Below, one piece after another: positions 1 to 7,559 of a DNA stretch of 41,085 nucleotides. Numbering within the stretch: the stretch's first letter is position 1; each line of letters starts with the position of its first letter. The stretch is from an uncultured Bacteroidales bacterium (GTDB lineage Bacteria; Bacteroidota; Bacteroidia; Bacteroidales; UBA932), in assembly GCA_947179325.1 (NCBI GenBank), contig CAMXAU010000028.1, forward strand, positions 1-41,085, written 5' to 3'. The notes beneath the pieces are model-generated. The model searched no databases. It worked only from the letters and a program-made list of their open reading frames with translations, and was not told the DNA's origin. Position numbers and translations under genes: made by a program.

Positions 1-931
1 CAAGTGAGATTGAGTCATGCTGATGAAGTTCGTAGAACATGGTATCGGCATAGTCACCAAGCACCCCTGCGACATCTATGTTTGCATCCAGGTCCACGCC
101 AAGCACAGCCTTAAGCTGCCACAATGCCAGGATGACAGAGCTTTCTGCATTATAGACATCAGGAATAGCGTTGGCAACTGTAGTCTTCGCCCTTGTCAGT
201 TCAAGCTCTGAAGCCTTCTGCGCATTATACTTCTTTTCAGTCTCCTCGTAATTCTTCACCGCATTCTCGTAAACTTCCCGGTACACATTGAACGCCTCTT
301 TCGCAAGAAGCGTCGAATAGAAGGCCTGCTTCACCTGTGTCACCATGTCAAGGCGCGATGCGCGTGCCTGCTCGACCGCCAGCTCCACAGCCGTGCCTGA
401 AACCTTTATGCTTTCCCACAGCTGTGCATTAACTATCGGCATCGCAGCCGTCACGCCTGCGCTCCAGGTGTTCCACCTTCCGACCTCAAGCCCTCCTGAC
501 ATCCCGGCATCTGAAGATGCGCTTCCGTCAACGGCTCCTGTGTCACCTCCGATTTCACCTCCGGATGCGCCACCGCCCATGGACCCCATATCGAAATCCA
601 TGTACATCACCTGTTTCTTGATTGTCCTCTGGTAATTTCCGGAAAGGTCTATCTGAGGGAAAAGGGAGGCATATGTCCCTTTCTTTGCAAAACCTGTCCT
701 CTCGATCTCCATGTCAGCAACTTTCACTGACACATTTTCACTCAGGGCTATCTGCAGCGCCTGTTCAAGGGTAATCACTACCGCGGTCTCCGATGAGTCC
801 GCCTTTTCAAGCAGGGAATCGACCTCCGTCCCTGGCTGATCACCCGTTTCCCTTGTCCTGTACTGTGCATCAGACACAGCAGGCACACAAAGGAGTCCGG
901 CCATCATCGCCGAAATTACAAATCTATTCAT
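1..931 (-). CDS. TolC-family outer membrane efflux protein (C-terminus cut by window edge)
   Basis: Reading the minus strand from an ATG at 931 gives about 310 codons open to the window edge. A signal peptide (MNRFVISAMMAGLLCVPAVS) is followed by a short linker, then the TolC pattern: a helical repeat opening ITLEQALQIALSENVSV, a barrel segment with FPQIDLSGNYQRT, and long amphipathic helices (QVKQAFYSTLLAKEAFNVY; ETEKKYNAQKASELELTRAK). Family members are usually 430-480 residues, so roughly the last third is missing. A Gly/Ser/Asp-rich insertion sits in the first barrel region, about residues 118-150. TolC-type proteins form the outer-membrane channel of tripartite efflux or type I secretion; the membrane-fusion and pump genes would be further left. 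A divergent AraC regulator 136 bp away suggests control of this unit. The family is clear; the transported substrate is not visible. Confidence 0.9.
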   Translation of the reverse strand, partial: MNRFVISAMMAGLLCVPAVSDAQYRTRETGDQPGTEVDSLLEKADSSETAVVITLEQALQIALSENVSVKVADMEIERTGFAKKGTYASLFPQIDLSGNYQRTIKKQVMYMDFDMGSMGGGASGGEIGGDTGAVDGSASSDAGMSGGLEVGRWNTWSAGVTAAMPIVNAQLWESIKVSGTAVELAVEQARASRLDMVTQVKQAFYSTLLAKEAFNVYREVYENAVKNYEETEKKYNAQKASELELTRAKTTVANAIPDVYNAESSVILALWQLKAVLGVDLDANIDVAGVLGDYADTMFYELHQHDSISL

Positions 932-1012
932 TACATCATTTTTAAAAGCGGCCGGAGAGACAACAACAATAATACCAACAGCAGGCTTCAATTGGTCTTT
1001 TTATATACATAA

Positions 1013-1043
1013 TTGGTTAAATCATCTAAATAGATTAAATTTG
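1013..1043 (+). promoter_or_regulatory. Bacteroidetes-type promoter of the araC-family gene
   Basis: TTG at 1013-1015, then 20 bp, then TAAATTTG at 1036-1043, matching the Bacteroidetes consensus (TTTG, 19-21 bp, TAnnTTTG). Transcription would start near 1050, which rules out the TTG start at 1041 and supports the ATG at 1068. An inverted repeat ATCTA-AA-TAGAT (1024-1035) lies between the two elements and could be an operator. Confidence 0.7.
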
Positions 1044-1067
1044 CGGAAAATCTTAGCAGAGACGCCC

Positions 1068-2012
1068 ATGAGCAAGACACTTTTACGCCAGGAACAGATT
1101 ATAAAGAGCAACTACATAGACCAATATATCTACGGCATTGAACTCAAAGGCCCGCATGAAGTGGATTTCGAGCATCCATATGAGCCTAAATACCACATAA
1201 TCACTCTGATACTTAAAGGGAAAGTCAACTGTGAACTTAACAGTACAGAAAAGGAATTCAAGCATGGGCAGCTGCTGAACATACCGACCTGGTCAACTAT
1301 AGGCCACGTAAGGTACAGTGCTGATTTCCATGGGATAATGATAATAGTAAACGATGAAGTGCTCATGGACATATTCAGGAACAGGACCCCGTTCCCGCCA
1401 TCGTTCTCCTACAGGTTCAGAAGAATCACCAACAGCCCCGAACTGCTTCGTAAAGAGCGTAAAATCATTGCAGGCGACATGAGAAACCTCATTGGGGTCA
1501 TGGGCAACAAGACACACCATTACCTGGAGGAGCTGGCATACGCGCATTTCTATATTCTTCTGACAGACATAGCGGACACCATATGGAGCAGATATGGAGA
1601 GGGGGAGCTTGACCGCAGCACCGGGACCAGCAGGTCAGACTCTCTGCTCAGAGACTTCCTGGAGCTGGTATCCGCTGAGGCTGAACACGAAAGCGGCATT
1701 GATTTCTATGCCGACACCCTGTGCGTATCAAGGCAGTACCTGTCCATGATTGTCAAGAAGAAAATCGGAATCTCAATCGGAGAATTCATCGCCAACGTGC
1801 GCTATGAAAAGGCGATAAAGCTGATAAAGGACAAGAAACTCACATTGCAGCAGATTGCAGACAGGATGAACTTCTCTGACCAGTCCGCATTCGGGAAATT
1901 CTTCAAGAGACATAATGGCATGTCACCTCAGATGTACAGGAAAAAACTGAAAAAGAATCTGTTGACAGACCATATCCCTATAGAGGTTCCAGATGTTTCA
2001 AGGCATAGATGA
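1068..2012 (+). CDS. AraC/XylS-family transcriptional regulator
   Basis: A 314-residue protein. The N-terminal ~190 residues resemble the cupin-type sensor half (EHPYEPKYHIITLILKG; LLNIPTWSTIGHVRYS). The C-terminal ~95 residues are an AraC double helix-turn-helix: first helix pair around DFYADTLCVSRQYLSMIVKK, second around LTLQQIADRMNFSDQSAFGK, then FFKRHNGMSPQMYRKK, the family signature. I chose the ATG at 1068 because the promoter's -7 element ends at 1043 and the frame upstream starts only at a TTG inside that element. The gene diverges from the TolC-family gene, so it probably controls that efflux operon and perhaps itself. The inducer is unknown. Confidence 0.92.
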   Translation: MSKTLLRQEQIIKSNYIDQYIYGIELKGPHEVDFEHPYEPKYHIITLILKGKVNCELNSTEKEFKHGQLLNIPTWSTIGHVRYSADFHGIMIIVNDEVLMDIFRNRTPFPPSFSYRFRRITNSPELLRKERKIIAGDMRNLIGVMGNKTHHYLEELAYAHFYILLTDIADTIWSRYGEGELDRSTGTSRSDSLLRDFLELVSAEAEHESGIDFYADTLCVSRQYLSMIVKKKIGISIGEFIANVRYEKAIKLIKDKKLTLQQIADRMNFSDQSAFGKFFKRHNGMSPQMYRKKLKKNLLTDHIPIEVPDVSRHR

Positions 2013-2039
2013 CACTCTCGCCATATACTGACAAAGTGA

Positions 2040-2059
2040 CATGGCCAGTAAAGGCCATG
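2040..2059. terminator. Hairpin between convergent araC-family gene and lgt
   Basis: CATGGCC (2040-2046), loop AGTAAA, GGCCATG (2053-2059): a perfect 7-bp stem between two convergent genes. There is no T-tract on either side, so it is at best a weak or factor-assisted terminator. Confidence 0.4.
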
Positions 2060-2093
2060 GTCTCCCCACGGATGACTCCTTGATGATTACACA

Positions 2094-2972
2094 CTATCTG
2101 CCCATGCCCTTCGCATAATGCGTAGGCGCCTGTTTCTGCTTCTGCGGATGCACTATGGCAGCCGGCTTTCCCTTGGCAAGGCTGTAGACAAGCAGACCGA
2201 TGCCGAGCAGGATGAAAGGGATGCTCAGAAGCTGTCCCATGTTGAGGATCATATCCTCCTCAAAGCCGACCTGCGGCTCCTTGATGAACTCTATCAGGAA
2301 CCTCATTCCGAAAAGGACAATGAAGAATATACCGATGAAGGTTCCCCTTTTCATCCTGTCAAGCCTGTACCTGTAAAGCGCGAGCAGGATAAATCCGAGG
2401 ACAGTGTAGCTTATTGCCTCGTAGAGCTGCGTCGGATGCTTCGGAAGAGTCTCGCCGCGAAGGTCAAAGATAAATCCCCATGGCAATGAAGTTACATCGC
2501 CGTATATTTCGGAATTGCAGAGATTTCCGAGGCGTATCAATGCCCCTGCAAAGCATACTGTGATGCAGAGCCTGTCAAGCAGCCAAAGATAGTCAAAGTC
2601 ATACTTTTTTCCATAATGGCTTGAGAACCACCACATCGCTATAATCAGGGCAATAGTCCCGCCATGGCTGGCAAGCCCGCCTTTCCAAGGCATGAATATC
2701 TCCCAGAATCCCTGCCAGCTGCCGAAATAGTATTCCGGCTGGTAGAATATGCAGTGGCCGAGCCTTGCGCCGATGATTGTACCTATCAGCAAGGTATACA
2801 GAAGCGGGTCAAGAAGGGTCAGCGGAAGGCCCTCCCTCTTGAAGAACCATTTGAATATGAACCATCCGAGTACAAATCCCGATACAAAGAGAATGGAATA
2901 CCACCGTATGGATATAGCCCCGATATGGAAAATCTCAGGGTTCATGTGCCAATGTACAAACAACTCAGTCAT
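2094..2972 (-). CDS. lgt: Prolipoprotein diacylglyceryl transferase
   Basis: Inner-membrane enzyme that transfers diacylglyceryl from phosphatidylglycerol to the lipobox cysteine of prelipoproteins, the first step of lipoprotein maturation. The 292-residue product has about seven hydrophobic segments and the family motifs: N-terminal WHMNPEIFHIG then IRWYSILF, GGLASHGG carrying the essential His, the Lgt signature LIRLGNLCNSEIYG carrying the conserved Arg, and HPTQLYEA. The start is the ATG at 2972; the frame also extends to a TTG at 2981, and an ATG at 2945 is a shorter option. The deoxynucleoside kinase stop lies 30 bp upstream, so co-transcription is likely. A TAnnTTTG match (2979-2986, minus strand) sits too close to the start to be clearly a promoter. 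The many lipoproteins elsewhere in this window depend on this enzyme. Confidence 0.95.
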   Translation of the reverse strand: MTELFVHWHMNPEIFHIGAISIRWYSILFVSGFVLGWFIFKWFFKREGLPLTLLDPLLYTLLIGTIIGARLGHCIFYQPEYYFGSWQGFWEIFMPWKGGLASHGGTIALIIAMWWFSSHYGKKYDFDYLWLLDRLCITVCFAGALIRLGNLCNSEIYGDVTSLPWGFIFDLRGETLPKHPTQLYEAISYTVLGFILLALYRYRLDRMKRGTFIGIFFIVLFGMRFLIEFIKEPQVGFEEDMILNMGQLLSIPFILLGIGLLVYSLAKGKPAAIVHPQKQKQAPTHYAKGMGR

Positions 2973-3001
2973 AAAGCGCAAATATATTAGATTACAGACT
3001 G

Positions 3002-3631
3002 CTATTCAGCATCCTTACCGTTGAACAGCCCGAACAGCTCCGCATCGATCCTGTCTGTCACTTCACGGAAATCCTCCGGACGGTTCTCAAACTTTATCCT
3101 GTCGACATCAAGGACAAGGAGATTGTGCCTGTAGTCCTTTATCCAGTTCTCGTAACGTTCGTTGAGACCTGTTATGTAGTCTATCCTGATGCTCTTCTCA
3201 TAGTCGCGGCCGCGCTTCTGGATCTGGCTGACAAGGTTCGGGATTGAAGAGCGCAGATATATGAGCAGGTCAGGCGGATTGACAAGGGACATCATCAGGT
3301 CGAAAAGGTCCGAATAGTTCTCAAAGTCACGTGTGCTCATAAGCCCCATCCCATGGAGGTTAGGTGCAAATATACGTGCATCCTCGTAAATGGTGCGGTC
3401 CTGTATAATGACCTCGTCGCATTTCGAGATGTCCACGACATCCTTGAAGCGTTTGTTCAGGAAGTAGACCTGGAGGTTGAAGGACCATCTTTCCATGTCC
3501 TCATAGAAATCAGCCAGATATGGATTGAAATCCACTGATTCAAACCTTGGCGTCCATCCGTAGTGCGCTGCGAGCATCTTTGTCAACGTCGTCTTTCCGC
3601 TTCCTATGTTTCCTGCGATTGCTATATGCAT
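3002..3631 (-). CDS. Deoxynucleoside kinase (dNK family)
   Basis: Cytosolic salvage kinase that phosphorylates deoxynucleosides with ATP. The 209-residue length fits the bacterial deoxyadenosine/deoxyguanosine kinase group. Seen in the sequence: P-loop GNIGSGKTT at residues 7-15, the DRTIYEDARIFA motif that carries the family DR[ST] signature, YLRSSIPNLVSQIQKRGRDYE with the lid arginines, and ITGLNERYENWI near the C-terminus. The start ATG at 3631 is immediately followed by the P-loop strand, so it is secure. Substrate preference (dA, dG or dC) cannot be read from motifs. A candidate -7 element at 3728-3735 implies a leader of about 90 nt, and lgt follows in the same direction. Confidence 0.92.
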   Translation of the reverse strand: MHIAIAGNIGSGKTTLTKMLAAHYGWTPRFESVDFNPYLADFYEDMERWSFNLQVYFLNKRFKDVVDISKCDEVIIQDRTIYEDARIFAPNLHGMGLMSTRDFENYSDLFDLMMSLVNPPDLLIYLRSSIPNLVSQIQKRGRDYEKSIRIDYITGLNERYENWIKDYRHNLLVLDVDRIKFENRPEDFREVTDRIDAELFGLFNGKDAE

Positions 3632-3727
3632 AATATATTCTTTTTATTTTCAACTGTAACGGCTCTGCGTCAGGACGCATCCCGCGGTGCCATGAAAGGC
3701 ACGGACGCATTCCTGAAGTAAAGCGGA

Positions 3728-3735
3728 CAAAATTA
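3728..3735 (-). promoter_or_regulatory. Candidate -7 element for the deoxynucleoside kinase gene
   Basis: CAAAATTA on the plus strand is TAATTTTG on the minus strand, matching TAnnTTTG. No convincing TTTG lies about 20 bp upstream. It sits back to back with the promoter of the divergent hydrolase gene. Confidence 0.45.
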
Positions 3736-3740
3736 AGAAA

Positions 3741-3768
3741 TTGTTTTGAATTAGTTTTTGTATTTTTG
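3741..3768 (+). promoter_or_regulatory. Candidate promoter of the metallo-beta-lactamase-fold hydrolase
   Basis: TATTTTTG at 3761-3768 matches TAnnTTTG; a TTG lies at 3741-3743, a slightly short 17-bp spacing. The predicted start of transcription near 3775 supports translation from the ATG at 3791 instead of the TTG at 3758. Confidence 0.55.
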
Positions 3769-3790
3769 CACGACTTATAAGATTTTTTTA

Positions 3791-4456
3791 ATGCTTAACA
3801 TCAAGTGCTTCTATTTTAACAGTTTTCAGGAATGCTGTTCTGTTGTCTGGGATGACAGCGGAAAGGCGGCCGTCATAGACCCGGGCTGCTATACTCCTGA
3901 CGAGATTTCGGCCCTGGCCGGATTTATTTCTTCAAAAGGATTGTCAGTAGAGAAAATCCTTTTGACACATACGCATTTCGACCATATCTACGGAGTGGCC
4001 GAGCTGGCAAGGAAATACAATGTCCCAGTCCTCATGGACCCGGAAGAGAAGGTAATCCTTGAAAACGAGGACTTCTTCTGCGGGATGTTCGGACTCAGGG
4101 TCCCGGATACAGGGTTCACAGCCACTGACATACATGACGGGGACAGGATAGAGGTGGGCCAGAACACATTTGAAGTGCTCTCGACACCTGGGCACACACC
4201 TGGAGGAGTATGTTTCCTTTGCAGGGATGCCAGGCTGCTGCTCAGCGGCGACACGCTCTTTGCCGGCAGCATCGGACGCACAGACAACAGATGGGGGGAC
4301 TATGACGCCCTGATGAAAGGCATCTTTGAGAAGCTGATGGTCCTCGACGGGGACATAACTGTCATACCGGGGCACGGCCACCCGACAACAATTGCAGACG
4401 AAAGGATGAAGAATCCGTTCCTGCAGCCGTTCAACGAGCCGTACGAGGAAGACTGA
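3791..4456 (+). CDS. Metallo-beta-lactamase-fold hydrolase (glyoxalase II-like)
   Basis: A 221-residue cytosolic protein of the hydroxyacylglutathione-hydrolase-like group. All metal ligands are present: THTHFDH (His60, His62, Asp64, His65), His135 in STPGHTPGG, Asp154 in SGDTLFAGSIGRTD, and His195 in IPGHGHPT. It lacks the roughly 40-residue C-terminal glutathione-binding extension of true glyoxalase II, so the physiological substrate is uncertain; related proteins act on assorted thioesters or persulfides. The ATG at 3791 was preferred because the promoter's -7 element lies at 3761-3768. The gene ends 6 bp from the convergent uvrA stop, with no hairpin between them. Confidence 0.88.
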   Translation: MLNIKCFYFNSFQECCSVVWDDSGKAAVIDPGCYTPDEISALAGFISSKGLSVEKILLTHTHFDHIYGVAELARKYNVPVLMDPEEKVILENEDFFCGMFGLRVPDTGFTATDIHDGDRIEVGQNTFEVLSTPGHTPGGVCFLCRDARLLLSGDTLFAGSIGRTDNRWGDYDALMKGIFEKLMVLDGDITVIPGHGHPTTIADERMKNPFLQPFNEPYEED

Positions 4457-4462
4457 CAGATG

Positions 4463-7258
4463 CTACCGGAGTATCTCGCGCAGGAAAGGGCCTGTCACTG
4501 AAGACTGGTCCTTTGATATGTCCTCCGGTGTACCCTGGGCGACAATGCATCCTCCGGCCTTTCCGCCTTCCGGCCCCATGTCAAAGATATAGTCCACACT
4601 TTTGAGGACATCGAGGTTATGCTCGATTACAATAACTGTATTTCCTTGGTCCACAAGAAGCTGCATCACATTGAGAAGAACCTTTATGTCTTCGCTGTGC
4701 AGTCCTGTCGTAGGTTCGTCAAGGATATAAAGCGTGTTGCCTGTCCCTTTGCGTCCAAGCTCCGCAGCAAGCTTCATGCGCTGGCTCTCGCCGCCTGACA
4801 ATGTCACGGCCGACTGCCCGAGACGCACATATCCGAGGCCGACATCCACAAGGGCCTTAAGCTTCTGGGAAATGGACGGGATATTCTCGAAAAAGGCATA
4901 GGCTTCGCTGATTGACATTTCCAGGACATCATTGATATTCTTGCCCTTATAGCGGACAGCCAGGGTGTCGTCCTTATAGCGTTTCCCCCGGCATTCTGTG
5001 CACACGACATTCACGGACGGGAGGAAATTCATCTCTATGACCTTTATTCCAGCCCCTTTGCATTCTTCACAGCGTCCTCCTGCCACGTTGAAGGAGAAAC
5101 GTCCTGCCTTGAAACCGCGGACCTTGGCATCCGGAGTGTTTTCAAACAGCATACGGATGTCATTGAAGACCCCGGTGAAGGTTGCCGGATTGCTGCGCGG
5201 TGTCCTGCCTATCGGGTTCTGGTCTATCTCTATGAGCTTGTCTATATTCTCGACACCTATGATGCTGCGATAAGGCAGAGGCTGCATCTTGGCGTTGTAG
5301 AACTTGTTCTTCAGGACCGGCATCAAGGTCTCGTTGATCAGCGAGGACTTTCCGCTTCCGCTGACACCGCTGATACCGATAAGGCAGCCCAGAGGGAAGT
5401 CTATGTCGACATCCTTAAGATTGTTGCCGCAGGCACCCCTTATACCGAGCGCGAGTCCATTGCCGAGACGTCTCCTGGCAGGTATTTCAATCTGTCTTCT
5501 GCCTGCGAGATAATCCATGGTCACGGACGGGCCGACTATGCAGTGAGGGTCATCCGTATGGAAGTCTGGCTGTGCGAGCATAGGCTTCACCGGAGCCGAG
5601 AGACAGATATGACCTCCGTTCTCACCGGCGCCCGGACCGACATCTACAAGCCAGTCTGCCGCCAGCATCGTGTCCGTATCGTGCTCCACGACCATGACAG
5701 AGTTCCCCTCATCGCGCAGTTTCTTCAGAGAATCAATCAGTTTCCTGTTGTCTCTCTGATGCAGGCCTATGCTCGGTTCATCAAGGATATACAGGACATT
5801 GACCAGCCTGGACCCGATCTGGGTGGCAAGCCTTATCCTCTGGCTCTCTCCCCCGGAAAGCGAAGCTGTCGCCCTGTCAAGCGACAGATATTCAAGGCCT
5901 ACATCAAGGAGGAAGCTTGTCCTTTCGTGGAGTTCCTTCAAGATATCGCGCGCAATGGTGTTCTCCCTCTTGCCGAGTTTTCCGGAAAGGCTGTCAATCC
6001 ATTCCTTGAGGTCCGTGATCTCCATTGCAGCCACTTCCGAGATGGTCTTTCCGTCAATCTTGAAATAGCCTGTATCCGGATTAAGGCGCGTGCCATGGCA
6101 GACTGGACAGACTATCTTCTCCGTGATGTCATCGACGACACCTCCCCATGAGACCATTTCTGACATGCCGCCTTCCCCTACACGGAAAAGTTCATCGGAC
6201 CCGAATACTACGAGAGAGACCACCTCTTCCGGAAGTTCATCTACGGGATCATAAAGCGAGAAGCTGTATTTCCTTGCTATCGCACGGATTATATCGAATT
6301 TCCTTGTCTCCCTGACCTTTCCGAGCGGTACAACTGCGCCTTCGGCTATGGACTGCTTCCTGTCCGGTATAATGGAATCCATATTGACATCCACAATCAT
6401 CCCAAGGCCCTTACAGTGGGGGCAATATCCCTGAGGGGAGTTGAACGAGAATGAATGCGGCTGAGGCTCAGCGAGTGAAAGCCCGGTATCCGGACAGACA
6501 AGGTGCTTTGAGTAATGCTGGACCTGGCCTGTCTCCATGTCCATCATAGCCACAGAGCCTTTTCCAAGGCCAAGGGCAGTCACTACAGATTCGCGGATAC
6601 GCTTCTCGTCTTTTGCGGATGGCTTCAGCCTGTCCACGACAAGCTCGATGAAATGAGACTTATAGCGGTCCAGGGAGACCACTTCAGACAAGTCCTTGAG
6701 TTCAGAGTCTATGCGCACCTGCGTGTAGCCTTTGCGGCGCATCTGGTCGAAAAGTTCCTTGTAATGCCCTTTGCGGCCTTTGACTACCGGAGCCAGCAGA
6801 TAGCATTTACGGTCAGAGTACCGTTCCATGATCAGGGCCACAATCTGTTCGTCCGTATAGCGGACCATCTCACGGCCTGTGGCCGGTGAGTAGGCTTTTG
6901 ACGCCTTGGCGAACAGAAGCCTGAGGAAATCGTAGATTTCCGTGATGGTCCCGACTGTCGAGCGCGGATTGTTTCCAGTGGTCTTCTGCTCAATCGCGAT
7001 TATAGGGCTAAGTCCGGAGATGTTCTCCACCTCCGGCTTTTCAAGGATACCCATGAAATGCTTGGCATACGTAGAGAGCGTATCCATATATCTCCTCTGG
7101 CCCTCGGCGTATATTGTATCGAAAGCCAGGGAGGACTTGCCGCTGCCGCTCAGTCCGGTTATGACGACAAAGCTGTCCCTCGGAATCGAGAGGGAGACGT
7201 CTTTAAGGTTGTGCGCCTTCGCACCGGTAATCTCAATATATTCCGTTTTCTTTTCCAT
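4463..7258 (-). CDS. uvrA: Excinuclease ABC subunit A
   Basis: DNA-damage recognition ATPase of the UvrABC nucleotide excision repair complex. The 931-residue length is normal. Two ABC modules are visible: first Walker A GLSGSGKSS (about residue 35) and YILDEPSIGLHQRDN; second Walker A GVSGSGKSS and YILDEPTTGLH; two LSGGESQR signatures. Zinc modules: CPVCHGTRL, and GGRCEECKGAG paired with VCTECRGKRY. In the first module the usual CPxCG is CPDTG, so one cysteine is missing; I believe this is common in Bacteroidetes UvrA and not damage. The frame is open for another 70 codons upstream to 7468, but the ATG at 7258 (or 7261 just before it) aligns with the family start, and a -7 promoter element lies inside the extension. 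Confidence 0.97.
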   Translation of the reverse strand: MEKKTEYIEITGAKAHNLKDVSLSIPRDSFVVITGLSGSGKSSLAFDTIYAEGQRRYMDTLSTYAKHFMGILEKPEVENISGLSPIIAIEQKTTGNNPRSTVGTITEIYDFLRLLFAKASKAYSPATGREMVRYTDEQIVALIMERYSDRKCYLLAPVVKGRKGHYKELFDQMRRKGYTQVRIDSELKDLSEVVSLDRYKSHFIELVVDRLKPSAKDEKRIRESVVTALGLGKGSVAMMDMETGQVQHYSKHLVCPDTGLSLAEPQPHSFSFNSPQGYCPHCKGLGMIVDVNMDSIIPDRKQSIAEGAVVPLGKVRETRKFDIIRAIARKYSFSLYDPVDELPEEVVSLVVFGSDELFRVGEGGMSEMVSWGGVVDDITEKIVCPVCHGTRLNPDTGYFKIDGKTISEVAAMEITDLKEWIDSLSGKLGKRENTIARDILKELHERTSFLLDVGLEYLSLDRATASLSGGESQRIRLATQIGSRLVNVLYILDEPSIGLHQRDNRKLIDSLKKLRDEGNSVMVVEHDTDTMLAADWLVDVGPGAGENGGHICLSAPVKPMLAQPDFHTDDPHCIVGPSVTMDYLAGRRQIEIPARRRLGNGLALGIRGACGNNLKDVDIDFPLGCLIGISGVSGSGKSSLINETLMPVLKNKFYNAKMQPLPYRSIIGVENIDKLIEIDQNPIGRTPRSNPATFTGVFNDIRMLFENTPDAKVRGFKAGRFSFNVAGGRCEECKGAGIKVIEMNFLPSVNVVCTECRGKRYKDDTLAVRYKGKNINDVLEMSISEAYAFFENIPSISQKLKALVDVGLGYVRLGQSAVTLSGGESQRMKLAAELGRKGTGNTLYILDEPTTGLHSEDIKVLLNVMQLLVDQGNTVIVIEHNLDVLKSVDYIFDMGPEGGKAGGCIVAQGTPEDISKDQSSVTGPFLREILR

Positions 7259-7365
7259 CATATCCAGTCCTCGTTCATACAAAAATGCATATCGGCCCTG
7301 CATAGAAGCTGACAGGCCATGATTCCCGCATGGCTCTGCAGTCTGCATCACACAGCGGAATCCGG

Positions 7366-7373
7366 CAAATTTA
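7366..7373 (-). promoter_or_regulatory. Candidate -7 element for uvrA
   Basis: CAAATTTA on the plus strand is TAAATTTG on the minus strand, an exact TAnnTTTG match. Transcription would begin near 7359, giving about 100 nt of leader before the uvrA ATG. The upstream element is weak (TTTC-like). Confidence 0.5.
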
Positions 7374-7426
7374 AGAAAAAGTAGGGAAAGAGGGAAAACA
7401 GGGTCCAAAATGGACGGGAAAAGATG

Positions 7427-7434
7427 TAAATTTG
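7427..7434 (+). promoter_or_regulatory. Candidate -7 element for the nucleoside kinase gene
   Basis: TAAATTTG, an exact TAnnTTTG match, diverging from the uvrA element 53 bp away. It supports a translation start downstream of 7434, at 7515 or 7560, over the first ATG of the frame at 7410. No clear -33 element. Confidence 0.5.
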
Positions 7435-7559
7435 TCAAATTGGGCAATGGCTTCACCTGGACTGGCACGGAAAAGGAAGTAACGCACCCGGCTCTAACGG
7501 CCCATAAGAACAGGATGGAGACAAGACAGAAACTTTCAAGACAACACTATAAATTAATT

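Noticed and set aside
3657..3716. Short inverted and direct repeats in the leader of the deoxynucleoside kinase gene (TGCGTC/GACGCA, GTGCC/GGCAC, GGACGCAT twice)
   Set aside because: Arms are only 5-6 bp and there is no pattern matching a known element; recorded but too weak to call.
5543..6151. Plus-strand ORF of 202 codons
   Set aside because: Entirely antisense to the conserved uvrA coding region; no recognisable protein features.
6430..6520. Damaged zinc module in UvrA (CPDTG in place of CPxCG)
   Set aside because: To my knowledge this variant is common in Bacteroidetes UvrA, and the rest of the protein is intact.
7259..7468. Upstream extension of uvrA by 70 codons
   Set aside because: The extension has no homology pattern of UvrA, contains a -7 promoter element on the same strand, and the ATG at 7258/7261 fits the family start.
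7410..7559. Upstream extension of the nucleoside kinase
   Set aside because: A TAAATTTG promoter element lies within it, and the TGS-like fold begins at 7560; part of it (from 7515) cannot be fully excluded.
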